Source: Gammaproteobacteria bacterium (GTDB lineage Bacteria; Pseudomonadota; Gammaproteobacteria; Pseudomonadales; UBA7434). From it: 11,902 nt of DNA. Below the pieces are notes generated by a model, which saw nothing but the letters and a program-made list of their open reading frames with translations, was not told the origin of the DNA and did no database searches. Made by a program: the position numbers and the translations under genes. Shown here in pieces: positions 1 through 7,400 of the stretch. Positions within the stretch are counted from its first letter, which is position 1. Each line of letters begins with the position of its first letter. The stretch is from NCBI GenBank assembly GCA_024280785.1, contig JAJRPK010000118.1:1-11902 (forward strand), given 5' to 3'.

Positions 1-519
1 GTCAGCTACTTGCTCTGACAAACTCGTTAAAGCCCATAGCTCTGGTGCGTCTAACCCCATATTATCGGCCTCATATTCCTTAAGCTGTACGACGCCCTTC
101 ACGGCAGCCGCACCGTTTTGATTGAACATGGAAAATTTCGTAGTTTGACCACCGGCGGTTTGTATTCCCTGACTGTCTTCTGTCTGGCCGTCTTCTGTCT
201 GATTTTCAGTTGAAGATTGAACTGACACCGACAAGGTATCGCCCAGCAATACAATGCTGGAAAAATTAACCTCCAGATTGCTAAGACAAGAATTTTTTTG
301 ACCAATGGCCAATCGCTCAGGCGCTTCTCGCGTTATCATTCCCAGCGCCCAACTCGCGCCTAGCAGTCCGTGTGCAAATGTTTCTCCCGCCGCCGCGCCG
401 ACAGAGAAATGACGGTCGAAATGAACCCGACTATAATCACCTGTTAGCCATCCGAAGGTACTAATTGCCGACTCACTAACGGTTCTATGCCCTATTGCTA
501 ACATTTTCTTCTCATCCAT
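1..519 (-). CDS. MaoC-like (R)-hydratase / hotdog-fold protein, 3' end missing
   Basis: Open reading frame entering from the right and still open at the window edge, so the C-terminus is missing; 173 codons are visible. Residues 20-60 carry the MaoC/(R)-specific enoyl-CoA hydratase signature: FGWLTGDYSRVHFD gives the catalytic Asp28 and His33 with the usual five-residue offset, followed by FAHGLLG. The usual Asn-Pro between Asp and His is Ser-Arg here. Such proteins hydrate trans-2-enoyl-CoA thioesters in the cytoplasm. A hydrophilic Gln/Thr/Glu-rich insert (about residues 104-124) follows the hotdog core, with a repeated T-E-D-x-Q pattern. The gene begins 8 bases after the stop of the dehydrogenase gene and is surely co-transcribed with it. 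An ATG at 519 is used here; a second ATG at 504, preceded by GAGAAG, is an equally plausible start. Family call is firm, substrate unknown. Confidence 0.85.
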   Translation of the reverse strand, partial: MDEKKMLAIGHRTVSESAISTFGWLTGDYSRVHFDRHFSVGAAAGETFAHGLLGASWALGMITREAPERLAIGQKNSCLSNLEVNFSSIVLLGDTLSVSVQSSTENQTEDGQTEDSQGIQTAGGQTTKFSMFNQNGAAAVKGVVQLKEYEADNMGLDAPELWALTSLSEQVAD

Positions 520-527
520 ATCACCAT

Positions 528-1562
528 TTATTCTGTACTAATCTGTAATACGACACGGCCGAACACTTCCCTGTTTTCAATCATGCTGTGTGCTGTCGCT
601 ACTTCAGCCAGCGGTAGAAAACAGTCAATTTTCGATTCTATTTTCCCGTCTCTAACCCACACCATAACTTCGCGTAAAGCCTTGCGTGTCACATTATCAG
701 AGCCCAGTAATTGAATCGCGTTTACCACCAAAAGCCCGACATTTAATCGCAAGGGTGCCGAATCAACATTACCGACGACAACGACCTTTCCGTACGCACG
801 CAACGACCTCAGTGAAGCATTCAAGGTTGGTGAGCCGACGCAATCAATAACTTTATCGACACCTTGGGGGCGTAGTTTTTTTAACTGTTTATGAAAGCCC
901 TGACCATCATCGACTAATACTTTTGATGCCCCGTAATCCAGCAGAAGTTTACGCTTGCTCTCAGTGCTGGTAACTGCCCAGACCTTAGCTCCTAACACTA
1001 CTGCTGTTTGCAACGCGGCCAAGCCCACACCTCCACTCGCACCCGTTATCAACACATGATCGCCCGCTTGAACAGCCGCGGCATTTACCACATTGTTATA
1101 GCCAACACCCATCGCACTCATTAACGTAGCGCCCGTTGGGTAAGAGATTCCGTCGATAAGTTTTTCGAGTGCTCGTTCGTGGATCGCCACGTATTCCGCG
1201 TAACCACCATTTACAGTTAAACCATAGGCCTCGGTCGTATTAACGCACTGTCTTTCGTTATTCTCTCGGCAAGCATCACAATGACCGCAGGAATCTGTGT
1301 ACAAATTTATGACTCTATCGCCCACTTTCCATAGTTCGCAATCGTCTCCCAACTCAACAACTTCGCCAGCAAATTCGTGGCCTTGAATTATCGGAAATGA
1401 CATAAATGGGTGGCCACCTTTGCGCTCGATAACATCCCGATGAGCAACACCGCAGGCGTGGACTTTTATCAACACGTGGCGAGATATTGGCGTCGGCTTG
1501 GATACATCTTGATAACTAAAGTTATCAACGCCACCGGGTGCGTTTAACACTATCGCTTTCAT
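528..1562 (-). CDS. Zinc-type medium-chain alcohol dehydrogenase / acryloyl-CoA reductase-like oxidoreductase
   Basis: MDR-superfamily NAD(P)H-dependent oxidoreductase, about 344 aa, the family's usual length. Numbering from MKAIVLN: N-terminal GroES-like domain with Cys37 (ACGVAHRD) and the GHE pair His62-Glu63 of the catalytic zinc site; structural zinc lobe with four cysteines 92, 95, 98 and 106 (CGHCDAC...C); Rossmann domain with GASGGVG at 174-180. The cysteine often found as third catalytic ligand near residue 150 is not visible, so zinc coordination may differ. Overall pattern resembles acryloyl-CoA reductase/quinone-oxidoreductase-like MDR enzymes, which fits the MaoC hydratase directly downstream; the substrate is an inference. 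I chose the ATG at 1562 because the family normally begins M-K-A and a GGAA lies upstream; an in-frame ATG at 1577 adds five residues but has no clear ribosome binding site. It lies just downstream of the PPOX stub. Confidence 0.9.
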   Translation of the reverse strand: MKAIVLNAPGGVDNFSYQDVSKPTPISRHVLIKVHACGVAHRDVIERKGGHPFMSFPIIQGHEFAGEVVELGDDCELWKVGDRVINLYTDSCGHCDACRENNERQCVNTTEAYGLTVNGGYAEYVAIHERALEKLIDGISYPTGATLMSAMGVGYNNVVNAAAVQAGDHVLITGASGGVGLAALQTAVVLGAKVWAVTSTESKRKLLLDYGASKVLVDDGQGFHKQLKKLRPQGVDKVIDCVGSPTLNASLRSLRAYGKVVVVGNVDSAPLRLNVGLLVVNAIQLLGSDNVTRKALREVMVWVRDGKIESKIDCFLPLAEVATAHSMIENREVFGRVVLQISTE

Positions 1563-1580
1563 GCCAGGTATTTCCATAAC

Positions 1581-1682
1581 TTATTGTCTAACTCTAATAT
1601 GATCAATTTCTTTCCAAAGCGATCTTTCTATAGGATCACCATAGATTCTTTCCAATTCTTCAACCGTTCCTATCGTTTTCAA
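1581..1682 (-). pseudogene. N-terminal stub of a PPOX-family (MSMEG_1061-like) FMN-binding protein
   Basis: A 33-codon reading frame starting with TTG at 1682 after a GGGGG stretch and ending in TAA three bases before the ATG at 1577. The peptide reads KTIGTVEELERIYGDP...SLWKEIDHI, which I recognise as the conserved N-terminus of pyridoxamine-5'-phosphate-oxidase-like FMN proteins (pattern TVEELxxIYGxPxExSLxKExDHI, normally followed by tyrosine-arginine and 150 or more further residues). Homology stops after DHI and the frame ends four codons later, so the FMN-binding barrel is absent. I infer a deletion that fused the 5' end of this gene to the dehydrogenase gene. It may persist as a translated leader peptide of the minus-strand operon. 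The family call comes from memory of the motif and needs a database search. Confidence 0.6.
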
Positions 1683-1735
1683 GATAAGCCCCCAAAAGGT
1701 TAAAATTAATCAGCAATTCACTTACTACCGAGACA

Positions 1736-1843
1736 CTTGAAAAGAATACCCTCTATTTCAAGACACACATAAATATGTCCCTATAGTTCGACGCTGGCAT
1801 CCCTGCCAGCAACGGTCTTGAAATAGAGGGTATTCTTTTCAAG
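1736..1843. repeat. Large inverted-repeat element with nested hairpins (MITE/REP-like)
   Basis: Two perfect 29-bp arms in opposite orientation, 1736-1764 and 1815-1843, separated by 50 bases. Each arm is itself bounded by CTTGAAA and TTTCAAG, so these 7-mers alternate four times. The 50-base centre contains a second perfect hairpin, GCTGGCA-TCCC-TGCCAGC at 1793-1810. No target-site duplication is evident outside the arms and no transposase is encoded, so it could be a miniature non-autonomous element, a REP-type palindrome or a transcription-stopping cruciform between the divergent operons. The structure is read directly from the sequence; its nature is unresolved. Confidence 0.8.
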
Positions 1844-1870
1844 CGCCTTTTATTAGTACGCTGCACCTAA

Positions 1871-1876
1871 TATAAT
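1871..1876 (+). promoter_or_regulatory. Candidate -10 hexamer TATAAT
   Basis: Perfect sigma-70 -10 consensus on the plus strand, but the expected -35 position (about 1848-1853) is only T-rich and does not resemble TTGACA. It would give a leader of nearly 190 bases before the SnoaL-like gene. Weak candidate. Confidence 0.25.
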
Positions 1877-2027
1877 GGATTATCACTGATAGCTCTATGA
1901 TCATAAATACACGATTGAGGTCTAACTTAAAACCAGTAAAGAGCTGGCAGCAAGAATAATCCAGCTCAACCGACACGAACACTGTATTTTCAACCTAAAT
2001 GGTTATTGCGATCCTGTCCATAAATGC

Positions 2028-2051
2028 GTTTGAATAGACATATTCGAAAAC
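2028..2051. promoter_or_regulatory. Imperfect palindrome, possible operator
   Basis: GTTTGAATA-GACA-TATTCGAAAAC: arms GAATA/TATTC match perfectly and the flanking GTTT/AAAAC nearly so, with a two-base asymmetry. It sits directly upstream of the SnoaL-like start codon where a TetR- or other dimeric repressor could act, but no regulator gene is in the window. Confidence 0.25.
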
Positions 2052-2070
2052 TGCGCAAGAGACGATCAAA

Positions 2071-2490
2071 ATGACATCGGCTAAAGAGAAAAATACTTCG
2101 ACATTGAACCGCTTTTTTCAGTCAATAGCGAGTGGCAACAAAGCGCAATTGCAAGACTGTTTCGCGCCCAATGCCAAATGGCATTTCCCGCAATCATTTC
2201 ATGGTAAACCACATGATGAACCATCCACCGCTCAAGGTATTGCTGAACTCCTAACCGGTGCTACAACAGATTTCTACGACCCTACGACGATAAAATCAAC
2301 ACCCGGGTTTACCATCGTTGACGACTATCACGCGGCCTATCAATTTCGCATGGCATGCACCGCGGCGAATGGCAAAAGCTACGACAATCTATATGTCTTT
2401 TCATTTCGCTTTGAAGATGGCTTAATTGCCGAAGGCTGGGAACATTTAGACAGCCTGTACTTCGAAAATACCGTGCATCATGCATCCTAA
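2071..2490 (+). CDS. SnoaL-like / NTF2-like fold protein
   Basis: 139 aa, the length of single-domain SnoaL-like (NTF2 superfamily) proteins. Residues 10-40 show the typical start (NRFFQSIASGNKAQLQDCFAPNAKWHFP): a helix, then an Asp/Ala-rich turn leading into a strand with Trp-His. Later YDNLYVFSFRFEDGLIAEGWEHLDSL has the family's terminal paired strands and the conserved D/G-turn followed by W-E-H-x-D. Family members include ketosteroid isomerases, polyketide cyclases and limonene-epoxide hydrolases, so a role in isomerising or hydrating a cyclic substrate is possible but not shown. ATG at 2071 has only a weak purine stretch upstream. It is first in a plus-strand run with the nitroreductase-like gene and the crotonase. 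Cytoplasmic; no signal peptide. Confidence 0.75.
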   Translation: MTSAKEKNTSTLNRFFQSIASGNKAQLQDCFAPNAKWHFPQSFHGKPHDEPSTAQGIAELLTGATTDFYDPTTIKSTPGFTIVDDYHAAYQFRMACTAANGKSYDNLYVFSFRFEDGLIAEGWEHLDSLYFENTVHHAS

Positions 2491-2504
2491 ATATAGTTAA
2501 TACT

Positions 2505-2556
2505 ATTTTGGACAATACAACTGTTTTGGAAATTACATAGTTTTGGAAATTACATA
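2505..2556 (+). repeat. Tandem repeat, about 17-bp period, three units
   Basis: Two exact adjacent copies of GTTTTGGAAATTACATA (2523-2539 and 2540-2556) preceded by a diverged 18-base copy (2505-2522, ATTTTGGACAATACAACT). The array fills the gap between the SnoaL-like stop codon and the ribosome binding site of the next gene. Probably replication slippage; a regulatory role is not excluded. Confidence 0.8.
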
Positions 2557-2568
2557 AAAGGTGACTCT

Positions 2569-3069
2569 GTGAAAGTTAGCCCAATACAACGCTTTATCCG
2601 CTGGTTTGGGGGTTCTGAATTTGGCCGAATTATCGATGTCTTTTGTGTCCGGTGGTTTTCATTTTCACCCATCATTTGGGTCTTTACCAAAGACGACAAT
2701 TCAGGCTATAACAATCCCTGCATTTTTACTTCTTATGGGCGTAAATCAGGACTGCCACGACCTACCGTCTTACCGGCATTCCCTACCGGAGACGGCAAAC
2801 TTATGATTGTTGGCTCGCGCGGAGGGACAAGTATAGATCCTCACTGGGCGCACAATTTAAGAGCTAAGCCCGAAGCAAAAATGCGTTACAAAAGAAAAGA
2901 TTACCACGTCAAAACCCGTCTGTTAGACGGTGAAGAACGAGACCGTATGTTTACCATATGCTGTGACCACGCTCCCGTTTATGCCCGCTATCAAGAGTGG
3001 GCTAACCAGTACCCCCGAATATTACCCGTATTCGAAATCGAAGACGTAAATGGCGGGGCTTTTCCATAG
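2569..3069 (+). CDS. Nitroreductase/quinone reductase family protein (deazaflavin-dependent, DDN type)
   Basis: 166 aa, about the length of the DDN/DUF385 split-barrel family (deazaflavin F420-dependent nitroreductase or quinone reductase). Visible motifs: SYGRKSGLPRPTVLP at residues 55-69 (the family's T-x-GRKSG-x-R-x-x-P strand-turn) and GSRGG...PHWAHNLRAKPEA at 82-103 (the GG-x(5)-P-x-W-x-x-NL-x-x-x-P-x cofactor-binding region). The N-terminal 40 residues are aromatic and may be membrane-associated. GTG at 2569 is chosen because AAAAGGTGA ends about five bases upstream. Whether F420, FMN or another cofactor is bound cannot be decided here; the motif was defined in F420-making actinobacteria, and proteobacterial members are common but less well understood. 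It lies between the SnoaL-like gene and the crotonase. Confidence 0.8.
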   Translation: MKVSPIQRFIRWFGGSEFGRIIDVFCVRWFSFSPIIWVFTKDDNSGYNNPCIFTSYGRKSGLPRPTVLPAFPTGDGKLMIVGSRGGTSIDPHWAHNLRAKPEAKMRYKRKDYHVKTRLLDGEERDRMFTICCDHAPVYARYQEWANQYPRILPVFEIEDVNGGAFP

Positions 3070-3215
3070 ACCTACTCTATAGACCGACATTTTATAACAA
3101 CCATTCAATAAGCAATTTGAGAGTCAATTCTCAATGCGGATTCCAAGTGCCAGTACTAAGTGACAGTCATTAATAACAAGACTAAGTGTCAACCCATAAA
3201 TAGAACCATCGATTC

Positions 3216-3359
3216 ATGCTAAAGATCGAATGTATTGTTGTCGGTGCAGGCGTTATCGGCATGGCTATCGCTAGCGCAAGACTTGCTACAACGGCTACCG
3301 CCAAAATCGTAACTTCCGGTTGTTGATAGATGGCTAATCATGTTCTAATTGTGGAACAA
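3216..3359 (+). pseudogene. Broken N-terminus of an FAD-dependent oxidoreductase
   Basis: ATG at 3216 opens a frame IECIVVGAGVIGMAIASARLA, the dinucleotide-binding strand-loop-helix (GxGxxG) of DAO/LhgO-type FAD oxidoreductases. It ends in TGA-TAG at 3324-3329. In the same frame, directly after the stops, NHVLIVEQ is the expected second strand ending in the ribose-binding Glu. Between LAT and NHV lie about 15 extra codons carrying both stops, and after VEQ the homology runs into the leader of the crotonase gene. So one in-frame insertion plus a large 3' deletion can be read from the sequence. Nothing functional is expected. This fills most of the 316-base gap between the nitroreductase-like gene and the crotonase. 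The broad family is clear from the motif, the exact enzyme is not. Confidence 0.65.
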
Positions 3360-3385
3360 CCCATACCCATAGAGGAAAATTTATT

Positions 3386-4186
3386 ATGTCAGCCGTTCTA
3401 GTTGAAAAAAACGGACATATTCTAACCGTTAGTATTAATCGTCCGGAAAAGAGAAATGCCGTAAATTGTGAAGTAATGTGTCGCTTGGTCGATGCTTGGA
3501 AGCAACTAGACGAAGACGACGATCTCCGTGTCGCCATACTGACCGGTGTTGGCCCAACTTTTTGCGCGGGCATGGATTTGTCTGTCATCCCCAAACTTAG
3601 CACTGGCGTCACCGATGGTGACGAGTACATGGAACGCGTCCTCGCAGATCCCGACATCATGATGCAATGCTGGTTAAAAACTTATCGACCCACCAAGCCT
3701 GTTATCGCGGCGGTTGAAGGCTTCGCTTTAGCCGGTGGAACAGAAATACTTCAAGGTACCGACATTCGCGTAGCTGCTGACAATGCTACCTTTGCGGTTA
3801 AAGAAGTGCAGCGGGGTTTATTTCCTATGGCGGGTTCCACCGTTCGCTTACCTTTGCAAATATCTTACACAGTGGCAGTTGAACTACTGCTGACGGGTGA
3901 ATCTTTTGACGCACAACGGGCTTATGATTTAGGATTTATTGGTCATATCGTTCCCGAAGGCCAAGCATTAAACAAAGCAACAGAAATAGCCCAACGCATT
4001 GCCGACAATGGACCTGTTGCGGTTAAAGCAATTTTGAATTCTATTCGATCTACTTATGGGTTAAGGGAAGAAGATGCCTTTGCAATCGAAGGTCCCATCG
4101 GCCAAGCGGTGTTTAGTTCCGAAGATGCGATGGAAGGCCCTCTAGCCTTTATGGAAAAACGAAAGCCGGTATTTAAAGGCCGTTAG
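3386..4186 (+). CDS. Enoyl-CoA hydratase/isomerase family protein (crotonase)
   Basis: 266 aa, normal length for crotonases. INRPEKRNAV (residues 17-26) is the N-terminal signature; FCAGMDL (59-65) and ALAGGTE (114-120) form the oxyanion hole. Glu120 and Glu140 (VKEVQRGLFP) are 20 residues apart, matching the two catalytic glutamates of hydratases, so hydratase chemistry on enoyl-CoA is plausible, although related hydrolases and isomerases use the same scaffold. The C-terminus EGPLAFMEKRKPVFKGR is typical. ATG at 3386 is preceded by GAGGA nine bases upstream. It follows the broken FAD oxidoreductase and ends before the 73-bp repeat element. Together with the MaoC and dehydrogenase genes this supports a CoA-thioester degradation locus; the substrate is unknown. 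Soluble, cytoplasmic. Confidence 0.93.
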   Translation: MSAVLVEKNGHILTVSINRPEKRNAVNCEVMCRLVDAWKQLDEDDDLRVAILTGVGPTFCAGMDLSVIPKLSTGVTDGDEYMERVLADPDIMMQCWLKTYRPTKPVIAAVEGFALAGGTEILQGTDIRVAADNATFAVKEVQRGLFPMAGSTVRLPLQISYTVAVELLLTGESFDAQRAYDLGFIGHIVPEGQALNKATEIAQRIADNGPVAVKAILNSIRSTYGLREEDAFAIEGPIGQAVFSSEDAMEGPLAFMEKRKPVFKGR

Positions 4187-4210
4187 TCCACTGCAAATAT
4201 TTTTAATTCC

Positions 4211-4245
4211 GTCAAGGAACTTCGTCAAAAAAACTTCGTCAAGGG
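4211..4245 (+). repeat. Short tandem repeat, 13-14 bp period
   Basis: GTCAAGGAACTTC (4211-4223), GTCAAAAAAACTTC (4224-4237) and the start of a third unit GTCAAGGG (4238-4245) follow one another directly, abutting the 73-bp element. Units differ by one base in length and four in sequence, consistent with slippage. Confidence 0.6.
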
Positions 4246-4318
4246 CACTCACTTTCATATAAAAAAGTTGTAAGTCATTGTTTTTACAAGCGCAAAAAGT
4301 GAGTGTTTCGATTTTTTT
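4246..4318 (+). repeat. 73-bp intergenic element, copy A (terminator-like stem)
   Basis: Aligns without gaps with 8238-8310; I count roughly three-quarters identical positions. Copy A has perfect 10-bp arms CACTCACTTT (4246-4255) and AAAGTGAGTG (4296-4305), an inner TTGTAA/TTACAA hairpin, and a run of seven T at 4312-4318, the layout of a Rho-independent terminator with an unusually long loop. It lies 60 bases after the crotonase stop and about 110 before the propeller gene. It may stop crotonase transcription, or be a mobile repeat or a shared regulatory element. Confidence 0.65.
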
Positions 4319-4425
4319 CCAATTGTTCCTCTACTAGCCCATACTCTTATATTCAAGACCTACTAAAGCGTACCTCTCAAAATCAGGCTAATACTTTAAA
4401 ATTTAATAAAAAGGAGCCAGGTTAC

Positions 4426-7400
4426 ATGATCGTCAATCGAGTTTTTTCAAAATTTATCGCAACCTTTGCACCCCTTCTCTTTGCCTTTGCGCTCTGCTTC
4501 AGCCCCTTTATTCAAGCGCAGTCGTCCTATTATCTATTTGAAAGCGGGCATGTCAGACCTCTGTTAATGTCAGCCGATGGCAGCAAGCTTTTTTCCGTCA
4601 ACACGCCTGACAATCGAATTGAAATATACACTATTAACAACAATGGTCTTAGCCATTCGGTATCAGTCCCGGTTGGCATGGAACCTGTCGCCCTCGCCGC
4701 TCGTAACAATAATGAACTTTGGGTGGTTAACCATCTATCGGATAGCGTTAGTATTATCGACCTGTCGCTCACACCTCCTCAAGTCGTCAATACTTTGCTG
4801 GTTGGTGATGAACCTCGCGACATAGTCTTTGCCGGTAGTAGTGGTCAGAGAGCGTTTATTACAACGGCTCATAGGGGACAGCATCGCTCGCACGCATCGA
4901 TTAGTGCCGTAACTGGAGCTGGCGACCCGCAACTGACAACGGCGGGTATCGATCGCGCCGATGTTTGGGTGTTTGATGCCCTGAATTTGGCGACGGACTC
5001 TGCCGTAGGCGGTGTCCCCCTTGAGATCCTCAGCTTTTTCTCTGACACCCCGCGCGCGCTGGCGGTAACGGCCGACGGTCAAACCGTTTATGTCGCCGCC
5101 TTTAAATCGGGTAATCAAACCACGACCATAGAAGAGCCTACAGTTTGTGACGGGTTTCAAATTTCCGGCGGTAACAATTGTCAACCCGGCGCGCCCGGCG
5201 GCATACCCGGCCCACCCACTAACAGCCCAGCCAATGGGTCTGTGCAAGCACCAGAAACAGGGTTGATTGTAAAGTTCGACGGCAGCAACTGGCGCGATAC
5301 TATCGGCCGCGACTGGTCTTCACTGGTGCACTTTAGCTTGCCAGATAACGATGTGTTTTCTATCAATGCCGATACTTTAAATCCCGGGAGCGTCCAAACT
5401 TATTCGGGAGTGGGAACCGTATTGTTTAACTTAGTGGTTAATCCCGCAACAGGAAAAGTCTACGCTAGTAATACAGAGTCCCCCAATCACGTGCGCTTCG
5501 AAGGCTCCGGAGACCACGGCGGGTCAACGGTGCAAGGGCATTTATCCGAGACCAGAATTACCATTATCGACCCCGTTACCTCCAGTGTCACGCCTCAGCA
5601 CCTTAACCAGCATATCGATTACAGCAAGTTACACACCGCGGGCAATGCAGGGACCGATGCCGACATAGCAGCGATGCGACCTCACACTCTCGCCGGCCCA
5701 ATGCAAATGGCGGTCAATGCCGCCGGTAACAAAGTCTATTTAGCGGCCTTTGGTTCAGAAAAAATTGGCGTGTTCAATACTAGTGCTTTAGAGGACCCCA
5801 ACTTCTCAATTAACTTTGATCCAACCATAGCAAGCAGCGATTACATTCAAACAGCCGGCGGGCCCAGCGGCCTGGTCTTGGATGAAGCCAGAGATCGGCT
5901 GTACGTCATGCAACGGTTTGATCACAGCATTGCCGAGATAGAACTGAGCAGCGGCAATACCTTGGCCACCCACTCGCTAGCAGATACCGAGCCTGCTTCA
6001 ATCACCACTGGACGGCCATTTTTATATGATGCACAAATTTCATCGGGCAATGGCGAGTCATCCTGTGCCAGCTGCCATATATTTGGCGATATGGATGATA
6101 TTGGCTGGAATCTGGGAGACCCCGATGGCGCGATTGGCACCAACAATCAACCCTCAACGTTAGGGCCAACACAACCCTTTCACCCAATGAAAGGGCCCAT
6201 GACTACGCAGACACTTCGCGGCATGGCGACTCACGGAGGCATGCATTGGCGCGGCGATAGAGTCGATGGTTTCTTTGGCATTGACAGCTGTACAGAGCCA
6301 ACGGGCGCTGCCTGTAGCGAAGACTCATCATTTAGAAATTTTATCGTCGCCTTTGAAGGATTGTTAGGAAAAGACGGAACACTGGGAACAACGGAAATGC
6401 AGCAGTTTTCTGACTTTACCCTGCAGATGATCCTTCCGCCCAACCCGATTGCCAACCTCGATGGTAGCTTAACGACCGCACAGGGAAACGCGGCCGCGCT
6501 CTACTTTAATGTTGTTAGCGATCAAGTGCAGACTTGTAACGGCTGTCATACGCTAGATCCCGCACAAGGTTTTTTTGGCACCAACGGCAACCAGTCGTTC
6601 GACGCGGAAACTCAATTCTTTAAAATCCCTCACCTCCGGAACCTCTATCAAAAAGTCGGCATGTTTGGCCGCTCTACCGTAGCGGGAGGTCAAAACGATC
6701 AGGTGCGAGGATTTGGTTTTGCCCACGATGGCGCCATCGACACCTCAGGACAATTTCTAAGCAACCCCGTCTTTACCCTGAATCCACAGCAAACACTGGA
6801 CATGGAGCAGTTTATGTTGGCTTTTCCTAGCGATCTTGCTCCCATCGTTGGCCAACAAGTCACATTGAGTTCATCCAATGCCAGCCTTGCTAATCCACGC
6901 GTCAATCTACTCAGAGCACGGGCACAGGCCAGCTTCTCCTCGCTTATTTTAGGCGGGGTCACCACTGAATGTGACTTGATCGTTAAAGGCACGGTCGGTG
7001 GTCAGGCGCGGGGCTGGCTAATGCAGGCAAACGGCAGCTATAACGACGACCAGGGAAACAACATCGGCGACATCACTCTTCGCGCCTTCGCCATCAGCGA
7101 TGGACCTCTCACCTTTACCTGCGCCGTCCCGGGATCGGGAATCCGAATGGCTTTGGATCGCGACCAAGATCTAGTGCTTGATGGCATTGATAATTGCGCA
7201 GCCAGCGTTAACGGCACACAGCTAAATTTTGACGGCGACACACAAGGCGACGTTTGTGACGCCGACGACGATAACGATGGCTTAACAGATATTCAAGAAG
7301 CGGGACTGGGAACCAACCCCTTAAACGTAGACACTGATGGCGATGGTTTTGATGATGGAGCCGAAGTTCAATTTGGCTCTGATCCATTGGACGCCGCTTC

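Larger units (their letters stand above)
1683..2070. other. Divergent intergenic region
   Basis: 388 bases between the minus-strand operon and the plus-strand SnoaL-like gene. It holds the 108-bp inverted-repeat element (1736-1843), a perfect TATAAT hexamer at 1871-1876, and an imperfect palindrome at 2028-2051 (GAATA-GACA-TATTC core) 20 bases before the plus-strand start codon. No further coding potential is seen on either strand. Regulatory signals for both operons should be here. Confidence 0.6.

Noticed and set aside
99..305. Minus-strand 68-codon frame
   Set aside because: Shadow of the MaoC-like gene in another frame on the same strand; the true frame is open to the window edge.
4180..4195. 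GTTAGTC after the crotonase as an attC R' box
   Set aside because: Does not fit GTTRRRY and no complementary arm lies upstream; the gene is chromosomal in character.
4303..4425. Upstream GTG extension of the propeller-cytochrome gene by 41 codons
   Set aside because: The GTG lies inside the hairpin of the 73-bp element, has no ribosome site, and would bury the signal peptide; ATG 4426 has AAGGAG and a signal peptide.
4735..5247. Minus-strand 170-codon frame
   Set aside because: Antisense to the propeller region, no ribosome site, arginine- and glycine-rich composition of a shadow frame.
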